Of a stretch of DNA of 64,000 bases, positions 51,071 to 60,659 are shown one piece after another (the stretch's first letter is position 1; each line of letters starts with the position of its first letter). Source of the stretch: Levilactobacillus angrenensis (GTDB lineage: Bacteria; Bacillota; Bacilli; Lactobacillales; Lactobacillaceae); NCBI RefSeq assembly GCF_003946085.1, contig NZ_RHOB01000005.1:100108-164107 (forward strand), given 5' to 3'. The notes under the pieces are model-generated. The model searched no databases. It was not told where the DNA came from and saw only the letters and a list, made by a program, of their open reading frames with translations. The translations under genes were made by a program, and so were the position numbers.

Positions 51071-51277
51071 TACTTTTCAGAAAATAGTTGGTAATTTTCA
51101 CTATTTTTTTGTGATATGGCCATGGGGCTTGACGATTTGTGGGCTGTAATCGCCTGCTGATCCGGCTTTAGTTGTTCGTTAGTGAATTTACCAACTATTG
51201 GCTATTCCTGGAAAACTTTTAGGTGGCAACACAACTTGGCGATTGCTTCCAAACACACTTTTCCTTTAGATAAAAAA

Positions 51278-51906
51278 GGTTAAGAGATGAAAATCAGCCA
51301 AAAAAATTGTCACCACGCGACTCACGGCGTAAAAATTAGTCGTTTACAGCTTCGTAGTTTGAGCTGACCGCCTACCGTCCGCCAACTATGGGTTGGAACG
51401 CGGTGGGCGGACCGGACCGAGCCTGAGAAACGGTCTCGGCCTCGCTTTGAGCCGAAAATCACGTCTCAAAGACGCCAGTTGTCTAAGCGGCATGAACCAC
51501 GCCACTAAGACAACTCCCACGGCTGAACCCATATTTGGCGAACTCCCGGCTACAAGTGTGCTTGCTAGTAACAGTTAGTTTAGCCACAAGTAGCAACTGA
51601 TTTGACAACTAGTCCTTAATTAGGACAAGGTTGCTGATCATCGCTAACACGCCGGAGGCAGCCAGAGATGTAGCCAGCTGTGTCGACGGTGTTGGCTGAG
51701 GTTTTGTCTCAGCCTACAGCGTGGGGCGACTTTGGAGACTGGCGGGTTTGCCAGGCTTCAAAGCGAACCGGAAGACCGTTCCTCAGGCTGGAGGTGTCCG
51801 CCATAGCAGGCGGAATCTTTGGCTGACGCAGGCTCCTGGTTTGACTAATTTCAGTGAACAGGATACTGTCCTTTCGGGAATTACCGCGTTAATGCTACTC
51901 TCAACG
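51278..51906 (+). repeat. Dispersed hairpin repeat, copy G (full length)
   Basis: This is the best full copy, about 629 bp. It begins GGTTAAGAG and ends CTCTCAACG, imperfect terminal inverted repeats. Internal stems include GTCCGCC/GGGCGGAC, AGTTGTCT/AGACAACT, GGCTGAG/CTCAGCC and CTGGCG/GCCAG. It has no open frame of note. It lies between the small RNA and the tagH gene. Confidence 0.9.
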
Positions 51907-51912
51907 TTTCGT

Positions 51913-51946
51913 TAAACAAAAAGAGGCTGGATTGCTCCAGCCCCGC
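51913..51946 (-). terminator. Terminator downstream of tagH
   Basis: GGGGCTGGA pairs with TCCAGCC, followed on the minus strand by TCTTTTTG. Confidence 0.75.
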
Positions 51947-52082
51947 CATTTAGTCTTCACCAAATGAGAGATAAACCTTTATTCAATTCATTGGGAAATT
52001 AAATAAAGGGGTAAATAAATGGTAACTTAAAGATACCACGATAAATGATAAAAATCTATCTATTTTCTTATCGAGTTTTAAT

Positions 52083-53168
52083 TTATTTGACGTTAGTGGT
52101 CTTGTTCTGGTCGTGCAGAACGGTTTCTGGGTGCACGATGTTACTTGGGTGTTCGATGACTTCGCCCAGCGAGTGGCCAGAAATGTTGACCAGACAAGCC
52201 ACGACAAAGACTACGGCGACAACACTGGTCAATAGCCGGTTGCCCCAGCTCATCTTTTCACTGATGACGGAACCGTAGAAGTCCTTCTTGACCTCGGCTG
52301 CCACATTACGGTCAGTTGGTGCTGCCGCCTGACGTTCCTCGGTGACTTGCTTTTGGTAAGCGTCAATATCGAATGACTTCTGATTGGTCTTCATTTGCCG
52401 TTGGAAGTGCTTCTTTTCCTTCTTGGTCTGGCTCTTGAACCACTTGGTGAATTCGCGGTAGTGCTTGACCACGTCCTTGGTTGCGCCGATTTCTTTCAGC
52501 GTACCGTAGTGGATCCAAGCAACTCGGTCACACAGGATTTCGACTTGCTTCAAGGAGTGACTGACAAAGACGATGGTCTTGCCTTCATCCTTGAATTCGG
52601 AAATCTTGTCCACACACTTTTGATAGAAGGTGTCATCCCCGACAGACAAGGCTTCATCAATGATGAGAATGTCTGGGTTGACGTGCACGGCAATGGAGAA
52701 GCCCAACCGTGACTTCATCCCGGAAGAATAGCTCTTAACGGGTTGGTATAAGAAATCGCCAATATCCGCGAACGACACGATATCATCCATCAAGGCGTCA
52801 ATCTCGGGATTGGTCAGCCCTTGCATCAAGGCCTTCAACCGAATGTTTTCCAACCCCGTCAGGTTGCCCCGTAAGCCGGCCCCAATCGCAATGATCGAGG
52901 TATCGCCGCGAACGTCGACTGTCCCCGTCGTTTGGGGAATGATGCCAGAGATGATGTTGGACAACGTGGACTTTCCAGACCCATTGACCCCAATCAAGCC
53001 CAGTGTTTCACCCGGCTTCACTTCCAGGGAAATTCCCATTAGTGACCAGAAGTGCGGCACCGTAGAATTGCGTAGCGAGAAGAATGACCGGAGTTTTTCG
53101 GCTTGACTCTTGTATAGATCGTATTCCTTCGTCACGTGTTGTACTTTAATTTTGTAAGAATTATCCAT
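52083..53168 (-). CDS. tagH: Teichoic acid export ABC transporter ATPase (TagH)
   Basis: This is a 361-residue protein. The N-terminal ATPase (about 1-250) has Walker A GVNGSGKST, the signature SYSSGMKSRLGFS and Walker B ILIIDEALSVGD, as in polysaccharide exporters. A cytoplasmic linker (about 250-310) and one late helix (about 318-336) follow, then a short extracellular tail. That C-terminal extension is typical of TagH rather than other Wzt-like ATPases. The partner permease TagG is not next to it; repeat copies lie on both sides, so the usual tagGH operon seems split. Confidence 0.9.
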   Translation of the reverse strand: MDNSYKIKVQHVTKEYDLYKSQAEKLRSFFSLRNSTVPHFWSLMGISLEVKPGETLGLIGVNGSGKSTLSNIISGIIPQTTGTVDVRGDTSIIAIGAGLRGNLTGLENIRLKALMQGLTNPEIDALMDDIVSFADIGDFLYQPVKSYSSGMKSRLGFSIAVHVNPDILIIDEALSVGDDTFYQKCVDKISEFKDEGKTIVFVSHSLKQVEILCDRVAWIHYGTLKEIGATKDVVKHYREFTKWFKSQTKKEKKHFQRQMKTNQKSFDIDAYQKQVTEERQAAAPTDRNVAAEVKKDFYGSVISEKMSWGNRLLTSVVAVVFVVACLVNISGHSLGEVIEHPSNIVHPETVLHDQNKTTNVK

Positions 53169-53343
53169 GAATTAAACTTCCTAACTCAGTTTTTGCGTTA
53201 CCTACGTGCCCGTCAACGTACCAGGCTCAGTCTGTTGTATTATACCAAAAATTTCTGACTTGTGGGTAATTTTCCGTGAGCTTTAGCACTTTGTTAAGGA
53301 CCGGCTGGTAAAAAGCGTCAGCTAGCAGGCGGTTATCAGCTAA

Positions 53344-53982
53344 AAGCTGATAGACAAAAATCAACTAGAAGCATTGCCACCACACGACTCAAGTCATAAA
53401 AATCAGTCGTTCGTAGCTTCGTAGTTCGAGCTGGCCGCCTACCGTCCGCCAACTATGGGTTGGAACGCGGTGGGCGGACCGGACCGAGCCTGAGAAACGG
53501 TCTCGGCCTCGCTTTGAGCCGAAGCCCACGTCTCAAAGACGCCAGTTGTCTAAGCGGCATGAACCGCGCCGCTAAGACAGCTCCCACGGCTGAACCCATA
53601 GTTGACGGACTCTCGGCTACTAAGGTGTACGCTAGTAACAGTCGGCTTAGCCCCAATCAGCAGTTGATTTAACAACTAGTCGTTGACTAACACAGTATTG
53701 CTGATGATCGTCACTCTTCGCCGGAGGCAGCCAGGGTGAAGCCAGCTGTGACGACGGTGTTGGCTGAGGTTTTTTCTCAGCCTACAGCGTGGGACGACTT
53801 TGGAGACTGGCAGGTTTTGCCAGGCTTCAAAGCGAACCGGAAGCCCGCCTCTCAGGCTGGAGGTGTTCCCCATAGCAGACGAAACCCTGGCTGACGCAGG
53901 CTCCTGGCTTCACTCATTTTAGTAGACAAAACGCTGTCGCTCCGGGAATCAACGTATTCATTCATCCTTCAGGTGAACAAAA
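53344..53982 (+). repeat. Dispersed hairpin repeat, copy H (near full length)
   Basis: This copy is about 640 bp and is about as long as copy G. The inner module is bounded by GTCCGCCAACTATGGGTT (53444-53461) and AACCCATAGTTGACGGAC (53593-53610), an 18-bp inverted repeat with one mismatch. The right half has GGCTGAGG/CTCAGCC and CTGGCAGG/TTGCCAG. The terminal repeats are more decayed than in copy G. Confidence 0.88.
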
Positions 53983-53984
53983 AG

Positions 53985-54012
53985 AGTCTGGGGATTGTCC
54001 CAAACTCTTCGG
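53985..54012 (-). terminator. Terminator of the glucosaminidase gene
   Basis: AAGAGTCTGGG pairs with CCCAAACTCTT, with AAAAA on the plus strand. Confidence 0.8.
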
Positions 54013-54021
54013 TGAACTTAC

Positions 54022-55461
54022 TTAAGCTAATGCACGCGAATCGACCCAGTAATTGGTCTTGTCGCCACTAAATTTGAATCGATACCAAGTCGTGCCGTAG
54101 GTCGTTTTCACGCCCTTATAGTTCACGGTGACCTTGGTGCCCTTCTTCACACCCTTCGGCCAATCAAAGGTCTGTTGGTTGAAGTGGGTCTTCTTCACGT
54201 GGTTGTACAAATGATACTTGCTGTACTTGGCACTCAGCTTCTTGGTACCACTGGCGTTGGCGTAAGTCACATAGTCGTACTGCGGACTAGCTGCGGCCTC
54301 ATTGGCGGCGATCCAGTACTTCTTATCGCCGACCTTGATGCGATACCAAGTGGTCTTAACGCCATCTTGCGTCCGGATGGCCTGGTTATCGGCCGTGTAA
54401 GACTTGGCAGTCAGCGCCTTTAACTTGCCCATCGACTTGGCTAGGTACGGCGAATTGTAAACGTGGTTATAGTAGTAGCCACTTAAGGCATTGTTGACCT
54501 TGACTTTCGCTGTGCCCTTGCTGTACTTCACCGTCGGCAGGGTCAATGCCTTACCGTAAAGCCAGTACTTCTTGGCTGAAGCACTGTTGCTAAATCTGAT
54601 ACGGTACCAAGTGGTCTTGTTACCGGCGGCCGTGGTCTTCACGCCCCGCATGTCCAGGTAAACCTGCACACTTTGCCCTGCCGGTACCTTCTTCCAAGCC
54701 GTCTTGGTGATATTTGCTCGCGTCCCCTTCACGTGGTTGTAGAGCCGGTAACTGGTGTACTTACTGTTCAACCGCGCCGTTTGCCCACTGGCACCGCCGT
54801 AATATTTCGCCGATGCATATGTCGGTTCTGGCTTCGCCGTCGTCGAGGACTCGGATGACGAACTGCTGCTAGAGGATGCGGAACTGCTTGCGCTCCCGTC
54901 CAGCAACGTGTTCAACCCATAGGTCTTAATGATTGAGATTAAGCTGGAGCCATAAGTTGGTGATGTCGCATAAGTATTGGTCAAGGCGTTGGCCGCATCG
55001 CTGTACGTGGCCGCATTTTCCCGCCACGTGCCACTGTATAACGCGGGATTGTAGCTGGTGCCACCCCGCAACAAGGTCGCGTTGTCGGTCATCGACGCCT
55101 TGGCACTGGGATATTTACGGAAATTCGCATCCGTGTAATACAGCTGGCCGTTACTATCGTATTCTGCCGTTTGCATCGTCACGGACTGTCCATTATAACT
55201 ACCCTTGATACCAAAGTAATTATTGGCCGTCGTGGTCAGCGTGCTAGTCCCCCAAGCACTTTCCAAAGCCGCCTGCGCCATCATGACGGACGGATACAAT
55301 TTATACTTATTCGCCACCGAGGTGACGGGACTTTTCAACGTTGAAATGAAAGTTTGGGGATCGGTAGTCGCCGCATGACCCGTTCCCTTACCAATGGTGA
55401 GACCACCGAGACCCGCGCCAACAATCAGCGTGGCCAGTAGCCATCTTTTTGTTCGTTTCAT
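54022..55461 (-). CDS. Secreted GH73 glucosaminidase with SH3-like repeats
   Basis: This is a 479-residue wall hydrolase. It has a signal peptide (WLLATLIVGAGLGGL, end near GHAAT). The GH73 N-acetylglucosaminidase domain (about 33-185) has the catalytic Glu in AQAALESAWGTS, then NNYFGIKGSYNG and the Tyr-rich FRKYPSAKASMTDNA. A short Ser-rich linker (about 195-212) is followed by three SH3_8/GW-like repeats (about 220-479), each with YRLYNHVK and TTWYRIR/KYWL motifs. It cleaves glycan chains during growth or separation. Single gene with its own terminator. Confidence 0.94.
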   Translation of the reverse strand: MKRTKRWLLATLIVGAGLGGLTIGKGTGHAATTDPQTFISTLKSPVTSVANKYKLYPSVMMAQAALESAWGTSTLTTTANNYFGIKGSYNGQSVTMQTAEYDSNGQLYYTDANFRKYPSAKASMTDNATLLRGGTSYNPALYSGTWRENAATYSDAANALTNTYATSPTYGSSLISIIKTYGLNTLLDGSASSSASSSSSSSSESSTTAKPEPTYASAKYYGGASGQTARLNSKYTSYRLYNHVKGTRANITKTAWKKVPAGQSVQVYLDMRGVKTTAAGNKTTWYRIRFSNSASAKKYWLYGKALTLPTVKYSKGTAKVKVNNALSGYYYNHVYNSPYLAKSMGKLKALTAKSYTADNQAIRTQDGVKTTWYRIKVGDKKYWIAANEAAASPQYDYVTYANASGTKKLSAKYSKYHLYNHVKKTHFNQQTFDWPKGVKKGTKVTVNYKGVKTTYGTTWYRFKFSGDKTNYWVDSRALA

Positions 55462-55563
55462 TTTACCGGTTTCCCCCTTAAAATCGTTTCCAGGTCAAGA
55501 ATACCATATCTGGACCGGGTGCAGAAAGGGAAATTTAAGAGAAAACGCGGTTGACACAAAGAC

Positions 55564-56286
55564 TTAATCTAACTGACTCGCAGCGGCTTCATCCAAAATC
55601 ACGGTCACGTTCGGATGAGTCTGCAAATAACTGGCCGGAACGTCTGGCGTAACGGGGCCTTGGATCATAGCAGCGACGGCGGCCGCCTTGGCTTCACCGT
55701 AAGCCACAATTAAGATTTGCTTGGCCTTCAAGATGGATCCGATACCCATGGAGTAAGCGTAGCGCGGCACTTCATCGGCATTGTCAAAGAACCGGGCGTT
55801 GGCGTCGATCGTCGATGCCGTCAACGTGACCTTGTGGGTCGTCGATTCAGGGTCCGTGCCGGGTTCGTTAAAGCCGATGTGCCCGTTCTTACCCAAGCCT
55901 AATAGCTGTAAATCAATTGGATTGTCCGCGATGATTTGGTCATATTCACTGGTTGCTGCAGCGGCGTCCAAGTTAGCACCGTCTGGCACGTAGGAATGGG
56001 CAAATGGCTTGGCATTGAATAAATGTTGTTGCATGAAGTAATGGTAGCTTTGTGGGTGATCCGCACTCAAGCCCACGTATTCGTCTAGGTTGACCGATGT
56101 TAACTGACTGAAGTCCAAATCACTGGCCACGAGTTGTTCATAAATCGTGACTGGCGTGCTCCCAGTGGCCAAGCCCAGTACCTTTGCCCCGTTTTGTAAG
56201 GCGTTCTCAAAGACTTGGAACCCCGCTTTGCCGCCTGCCTGCTTGTCACTGACAATTTGTACATTCATATTCGTTAATTGTTTCAT
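55564..56286 (-). CDS. nagB: Glucosamine-6-phosphate deaminase
   Basis: This 240-residue cytoplasmic enzyme converts glucosamine-6-phosphate to fructose-6-phosphate and ammonia. Signatures: [51 protein letters not shown]. The start at 56286 ([14 protein letters not shown]) follows GAGGGAGA; ATG 56268 is a possible alternative. Its promoter (56305-56345) contains TATAAT between two operator-like palindromes of the NagR type. It opposes GlmS, encoded 0.7 kb away. Confidence 0.96.
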   Translation of the reverse strand: MKQLTNMNVQIVSDKQAGGKAGFQVFENALQNGAKVLGLATGSTPVTIYEQLVASDLDFSQLTSVNLDEYVGLSADHPQSYHYFMQQHLFNAKPFAHSYVPDGANLDAAAATSEYDQIIADNPIDLQLLGLGKNGHIGFNEPGTDPESTTHKVTLTASTIDANARFFDNADEVPRYAYSMGIGSILKAKQILIVAYGEAKAAAVAAMIQGPVTPDVPASYLQTHPNVTVILDEAAASQLD

Positions 56287-56307
56287 ATCATTCAGTCTCC
56301 CTCTCTT

Positions 56308-56343
56308 AATGGTATAGCCCAATTATAAATGCTCTAGACCAGT
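56308..56343 (-). promoter_or_regulatory. nagB promoter with two operator palindromes
   Basis: On the minus strand ACTGGTCTAGAGCAT, then TATAAT, then TTGGGCTATACCATT. The -10 box is between the two palindromes, the same arrangement as at pgi. Confidence 0.6.
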
Positions 56344-56416
56344 TTTTCAAGCTTTTTGCTCAGGAGTTTGGTAAATTTTCTGTAAACAAAAAGGGCGTTC
56401 GCCACTGGCTCCCGTC

Positions 56417-56539
56417 CTACTTCCGCCGAACACCGCGGCGGTTCGCACTTAACTCATTTTGTTGCTTGCGGAATTTTTCAAAGGTCGCATCCCGCTGTTT
56501 TTGGTTCTTGTGACTATCGACTCGTTTCGTATATTTCAT
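56417..56539 (-). CDS. Small basic protein (40 aa)
   Basis: This short frame starts MKYTKRVDSHKNQKQRD and ends NRRGVRRK. GGAGGTGCAGACC upstream is an excellent ribosome binding site. The protein is strongly basic, which suggests RNA or ribosome binding. Similar 40-residue basic proteins are annotated as hypothetical in lactobacilli. It lies just upstream of nagB in the same direction. Confidence 0.65.
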   Translation of the reverse strand: MKYTKRVDSHKNQKQRDATFEKFRKQQNELSANRRGVRRK

Positions 56540-56644
56540 GGTCTGCACCTCCGTTCCTCTTATGAGTGATTTGGGAATACTATACAACTAAACTTAAGTT
56601 TAGGCAAGGAAAACACTTGATCTGTGGCGAACAAAGTTAGTTGG

Positions 56645-56938
56645 CAACCGTGGTTTCATGCTGACCGCCTCGCCGTTCGCTAACAAAGGTGATGTTGATT
56701 CCAACCCATTTCTAATGGAAACCACAAGTGTTCTGGACAACCCCAATCGTAGCCAAGAGTGGAGCGAAAATAGGCTCAGCCGTGGGAGTTTGCTTAGCGG
56801 CGGGCTTTGGCGCTTAGACAACTGGCGTCTTTGAAACGCGGTCCTCGGCTCAAAGCGAAGACGAGACCGCCCCTTGGCTCGTCTGGACCGCCCACCGCGT
56901 TCCAGCCTATTTTCGCGCAACGGTAGGCGGCAAGCACC
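56645..56938 (-). repeat. Dispersed hairpin repeat, copy I (divergent, minus orientation)
   Basis: Read on the minus strand it has GCCGCCTACCGTTGCGCG, GGCTGGAACGCGGTGGGCGG, GGTCTCGTCTTCGCTTTGAG, AAAGACGCCAGTTGTCTAAG and CTCCCACGGCTGAGCC in family order. It then diverges. The left and right termini are missing. Confidence 0.75.
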
Positions 56939-57020
56939 CCCTGTCATGTTCAGAACAAAAAAGTGGTCACGCCGCAGGATGAACTGCGAGGTGACCACCA
57001 AATTATTTTTAAATTAAATC

Positions 57021-58838
57021 CTATTCAACTGTTACACTCTTCGCCAAGTTCCGCGGCTTGTCAACGTCCAAGCCCTTGTTCAGGCTGGTGTAGTAAGCCA
57101 ACAATTGGGCAGGAACGACACTCAGCAATGGCATCAACATTTCGTCAACGTCTGGCAGAATCAAGTCGTCGCCGTCTACGGCTAAGCCTTCACGCACGAT
57201 GGTCAAGGTCTTGGCGCCGCGAGCCATGGTTTCTTGCAGGTTGCTCCGCGTCAAACCGGCCGTCTTCGCCTGGGTGATGAAGCCGATGACTGGCGTGCCC
57301 TTTTCGATCAAGGCAATCGTCCCGTGCTTCAATTCACCGGAAGCAAATCCTTCACATTGAATGTAAGAGATTTCCTTCAGCTTCAAAGCGGCTTCCAAGG
57401 AAACGGCATGGTCGATTCCCCGGCCAATGTAGAAGGCCCGGTTAGTCTTCATCAGGTAGTCGTTGGAAATCTTTTCCAGCTTATCCTTTTCGTCGACGAT
57501 GGCTTGCATCCCCGTTGCCACCAAACCTAATTGTTGACGAACATTAAAGTTTTGGGCAATGATTTGTCCGGTCACTTCGCCCAGCGCCTTGGCTAAAATA
57601 GCTTCCAACGCGATTTGGGCAGTGTACGCCTTGGTTGAGGCCACGGCGATTTCTGGACCGGCGTGCAACAACAGCGTGTAAGTGGCTTCCCGTGATAACG
57701 TGGAGTTTTGCACGTTGGTGATGGTCAGACTGGGGTAACCCGCGTCGTTGACGTTGACCAAGACTTCACGACTGTCAGCCGTTTCCCCGGATTGCGTCAG
57801 GAAAATGAAGAATGGCTTGTCTGACAACATTGGTTGTTCGTAGGCAAATTCGGAGGACACGTGGACTTCCGTTGGGATGTGCGCCAAGTTTTCAAACAGA
57901 CGCTTCCCAATCAAACCGGCGTGGTAGCTGGTCCCAGCACCCACGATGTAGAGCCGGTCAGCAGCTTGCATCGCCTTCAACAACTTATCGTCGATTTCTG
58001 GTTCGCCGTGTTCTGACAGGTAAGTTTGGGCTAATTTCCGCATCACGTTAGGTTGTTCGTCGACTTCCTTCAGCATGTAGAATGGGTAAGTCCCCTTGTC
58101 AGCTTCGTCCGGGTTCATGTCGACGTGGAAGGTCTTGCGTTCAACGGGTTGACCGTTGGCGTCTTGAATCGCAACCTTGTCTGGCGTAATCGTGACCACT
58201 TCGCCGTCCATCAATTCTAAGAAGTCATGGGTCTGCCGCAACATGGCTAAGGCATCGGAGCAGACCACGTTAAAGCCGTCGCCGACCCCAATCAACAGTG
58301 GGCTCTTGTTCTTGGCAACGAACAGCGTATCTGGTTGTTCGCGGTCCATCATTAAGAAGGCGTATGAAGACCCCTTCAACAGGCTCAACGTCTTTAAGAA
58401 GGCTTGCTTGGCATCCAAGTTGTCTTCTACGGCGAACTTGTCGATCAATTGGACGACGACTTCCGTATCCGTTTGGCTTCTGAATGGCACATCACTCAGG
58501 TATTGCGCCTTCAGTTCTTGGAAGTTGTCAATCACACCGTTGTGGACCAAGTAGAACCGGTTGTCGTTTGAGAAATGTGGGTGCGCATTGTCCACGCTAA
58601 CGACCCCATGGGTTGCCCAACGCGTGTGCCCAATCCCCGTGGAACCGTGAACGTCAGGTGTAATCTTCGCCCGTAATTGTGAGATCCGGCCCTTGGTCTT
58701 AACCAAGTAGTCCTGACCCTTTTGATCATTAACATAGATACCGGCTGAATCGTAACCCCGGTATTCCAATTTTTGTAAACCGTCAACTAAAATCTTAACG
58801 GCATTGTCGTTCCCCGTAACACCAACAATTCCACACAT
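57021..58838 (-). CDS. glmS: Glutamine--fructose-6-phosphate aminotransferase
   Basis: This is a 605-residue enzyme that makes glucosamine-6-phosphate, the entry to wall precursors. The start at 58838 exposes the catalytic Cys2 (MCGIVGVTGN) after GGAAGATATGACT. The glutaminase domain (about 1-230) and two SIS isomerase domains (about 290-430 and 460-595) are complete, with the terminal DKPRNLAKSVTVE typical of GlmS. No glmS ribozyme core was seen upstream; regulation probably uses the operator-like site at 58925 instead. It is separate from glmM, 0.4 kb away. Confidence 0.97.
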   Translation of the reverse strand: MCGIVGVTGNDNAVKILVDGLQKLEYRGYDSAGIYVNDQKGQDYLVKTKGRISQLRAKITPDVHGSTGIGHTRWATHGVVSVDNAHPHFSNDNRFYLVHNGVIDNFQELKAQYLSDVPFRSQTDTEVVVQLIDKFAVEDNLDAKQAFLKTLSLLKGSSYAFLMMDREQPDTLFVAKNKSPLLIGVGDGFNVVCSDALAMLRQTHDFLELMDGEVVTITPDKVAIQDANGQPVERKTFHVDMNPDEADKGTYPFYMLKEVDEQPNVMRKLAQTYLSEHGEPEIDDKLLKAMQAADRLYIVGAGTSYHAGLIGKRLFENLAHIPTEVHVSSEFAYEQPMLSDKPFFIFLTQSGETADSREVLVNVNDAGYPSLTITNVQNSTLSREATYTLLLHAGPEIAVASTKAYTAQIALEAILAKALGEVTGQIIAQNFNVRQQLGLVATGMQAIVDEKDKLEKISNDYLMKTNRAFYIGRGIDHAVSLEAALKLKEISYIQCEGFASGELKHGTIALIEKGTPVIGFITQAKTAGLTRSNLQETMARGAKTLTIVREGLAVDGDDLILPDVDEMLMPLLSVVPAQLLAYYTSLNKGLDVDKPRNLAKSVTVE

Positions 58839-59164
58839 AGTCATATCTTCCTTTGCTCGACACCAATTCCGGTAAACCGGCCGGGTCGGATAGTTTGATT
58901 AGTAAAATGAATCCCTTTTCTCAGAAATTGGTATAGACTGAAATATTATGAAAATCATCTCTGAATGACTATACTTTACAGCCTTTAGCCAAGGTTGTCA
59001 ATCAGAAAAGCCAAAACCGGTCTATCAAATTTTTAATAATAAATTTTGCGTAAATTCTGACCGCTAAATTCCCCTGAAAACAGGGCAAATGGCCCACTCA
59101 AACTGAGGGTTGGCTGGCAAGTGACCGTCTCGCCCAGGAGCTTCAAGTCCAGTTCATTTCCGAC
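58839..59164 (-). promoter_or_regulatory. glmS promoter and operator-like site
   Basis: On the minus strand, TTGACA (near 59001) and TAAAGT 17 bp later, overlapped by TATAGT, form a promoter about 160 bp from glmS. Downstream, AAATTGGTATAGACTGAAAT (58925-58944, plus strand) resembles the NagR/YvoA operator. A GC palindrome CCGGTTTACCGG lies at about 58871-58882. No glmS ribozyme consensus is visible. Confidence 0.6.
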
Positions 59165-59198
59165 AAAAAGGTCTGGGACAAAATATCCCAGACCCTTA
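59165..59198 (-). terminator. Terminator of the cdaA-cdaR-glmM operon
   Basis: AAAGGTCTGGG pairs with CCCAGACCCTT, with a T run on the minus strand. Confidence 0.85.
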
Positions 59199-59268
59199 TA
59201 CGTCACTTTAAATGGCCGAAACGTGCGCCAAAAGGCGATCGCGTCCGGTTCCGCTTTTTCTTCAGACT

Positions 59269-60624
59269 TTATTCAACGCCGACTTCAGCCCGCACAACAT
59301 CGGCGATCCGGTCGACGTAGCCCGCCACCGTTTCTTCAGTTGGGGCTTCAGCCATGACCCGCAGCAGTGGTTCTGTCCCGGAAGGCCGAACCAGCACGCG
59401 GCCATCGCCGTTCATTTCCTTTTCGACGGTCGCAATCATGGCTTGGACTTGGGGATTCTCCAAGGCGGCTTGCTTGTCAGCGACCTTCACATTGACCAAC
59501 TTTTGTGGATACGTCTTAACATCTGCGGCCAGTTCAGACAGCTTCTTGCCAGTCACTTTCAAAATGTGCAGCAATTGTAAGCTGGTCAACAGGCCATCCC
59601 CCGTGGTGTTGAAGTCCAAGAAGACGATGTGTCCGGACTGTTCGCCACCCAGGTTATAGCCAGACTTCCGCATTTCTTCAACCACGTAACGGTCCCCGAC
59701 CTTGGTCTTGACCGACTTCAATTCGTGGGCCGCCATAGCCTTATACATGCCCAGGTTACTCATAACAGTCGTCACGATGGTATCCTTCTTCAAGCGACCA
59801 TGTTCTGCCATATATTTCCCGCAAATGTACATGATCTTGTCACCATCGACAATGTTGCCGTTCTCGTCGACTGCGATGCACCGGTCTCCGTCACCATCAA
59901 AGGCCAGACCAATCTCGGCGCCCTTTTCTACGACGAACTTCTGTAATTGTTCCGGATGCGTTGACCCCACTTGATCGTTGATGTTCAAGCCGTTGGGCGT
60001 CGTCGCAATCGTATCGAAGTCCAGGTTCAAGTCAGCATACAGCCGTGAGACCAGTCCACTGGTAGCCCCGTTAGCGGAGTCAACGGCGATATGTAACCCG
60101 TCTAAGTCGTCCGCAATCGTTTGTTCCAAGAATTGGATGTACTTTTGGCTACCTTCGGAATAATCTTCGACGGTCCCCAAGCCATCAGTGGTGGGCCGTG
60201 GTAAGTCGTCGCTCTTGGCGTCCAGTAAGGCTTCGATTTCTTCTTCCATTTCGTCAGACAACTTGTAGCCGTCATTACCGAAATACTTGATACCGTTGTA
60301 TTCCACTGGGTTGTGGGAGGCCGTGATCATGACCCCGGCAGCGGCGCCTTGCGTCCGGACCAAGTAGGCGACGGCTGGCGTCGTGATGACGCCTAACCGG
60401 AGCACTTCGATGCCGACGGACAATAAACCAGCGACCAAGGCGTTTTCCAGCAATTGACCAGAGATTCGGGTGTCGCGCGCAACCAATACTTGGGGATGGG
60501 CGTTGTCGCTATCAGCGTGTTGGGTCAACACGTAACCGCCAAACCGGCCAACTTTAAACGCCAATTCGGGTGACAAATCTTGGTTCGCAACGCCCCGCAC
60601 ACCATCAGTTCCAAAATACTTCAT
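59269..60624 (-). CDS. glmM: Phosphoglucosamine mutase
   Basis: This 451-residue enzyme converts glucosamine-6-phosphate to glucosamine-1-phosphate. The start at 60624 ([14 protein letters not shown]) follows GAGGAATTTTGAC. The active-site phosphoserine is in [15 protein letters not shown], the metal loop is [10 protein letters not shown], and the substrate loop is [10 protein letters not shown]. The C-terminal phosphate-binding loop is [13 protein letters not shown]. It is the last gene of cdaA-cdaR-glmM, a conserved Firmicutes operon; GlmM is known to bind and inhibit CdaA in relatives. Confidence 0.98.
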   Translation of the reverse strand: MKYFGTDGVRGVANQDLSPELAFKVGRFGGYVLTQHADSDNAHPQVLVARDTRISGQLLENALVAGLLSVGIEVLRLGVITTPAVAYLVRTQGAAAGVMITASHNPVEYNGIKYFGNDGYKLSDEMEEEIEALLDAKSDDLPRPTTDGLGTVEDYSEGSQKYIQFLEQTIADDLDGLHIAVDSANGATSGLVSRLYADLNLDFDTIATTPNGLNINDQVGSTHPEQLQKFVVEKGAEIGLAFDGDGDRCIAVDENGNIVDGDKIMYICGKYMAEHGRLKKDTIVTTVMSNLGMYKAMAAHELKSVKTKVGDRYVVEEMRKSGYNLGGEQSGHIVFLDFNTTGDGLLTSLQLLHILKVTGKKLSELAADVKTYPQKLVNVKVADKQAALENPQVQAMIATVEKEMNGDGRVLVRPSGTEPLLRVMAEAPTEETVAGYVDRIADVVRAEVGVE

Positions 60625-60659
60625 GTCAAAATTCCTCATTTCTCAATCTGTTTGTTGGT

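Noticed and set aside
58839..59164. glmS ribozyme upstream of glmS
   Set aside because: The conserved ribozyme core was not found; the region instead looks like an ordinary promoter with operator-like sites.
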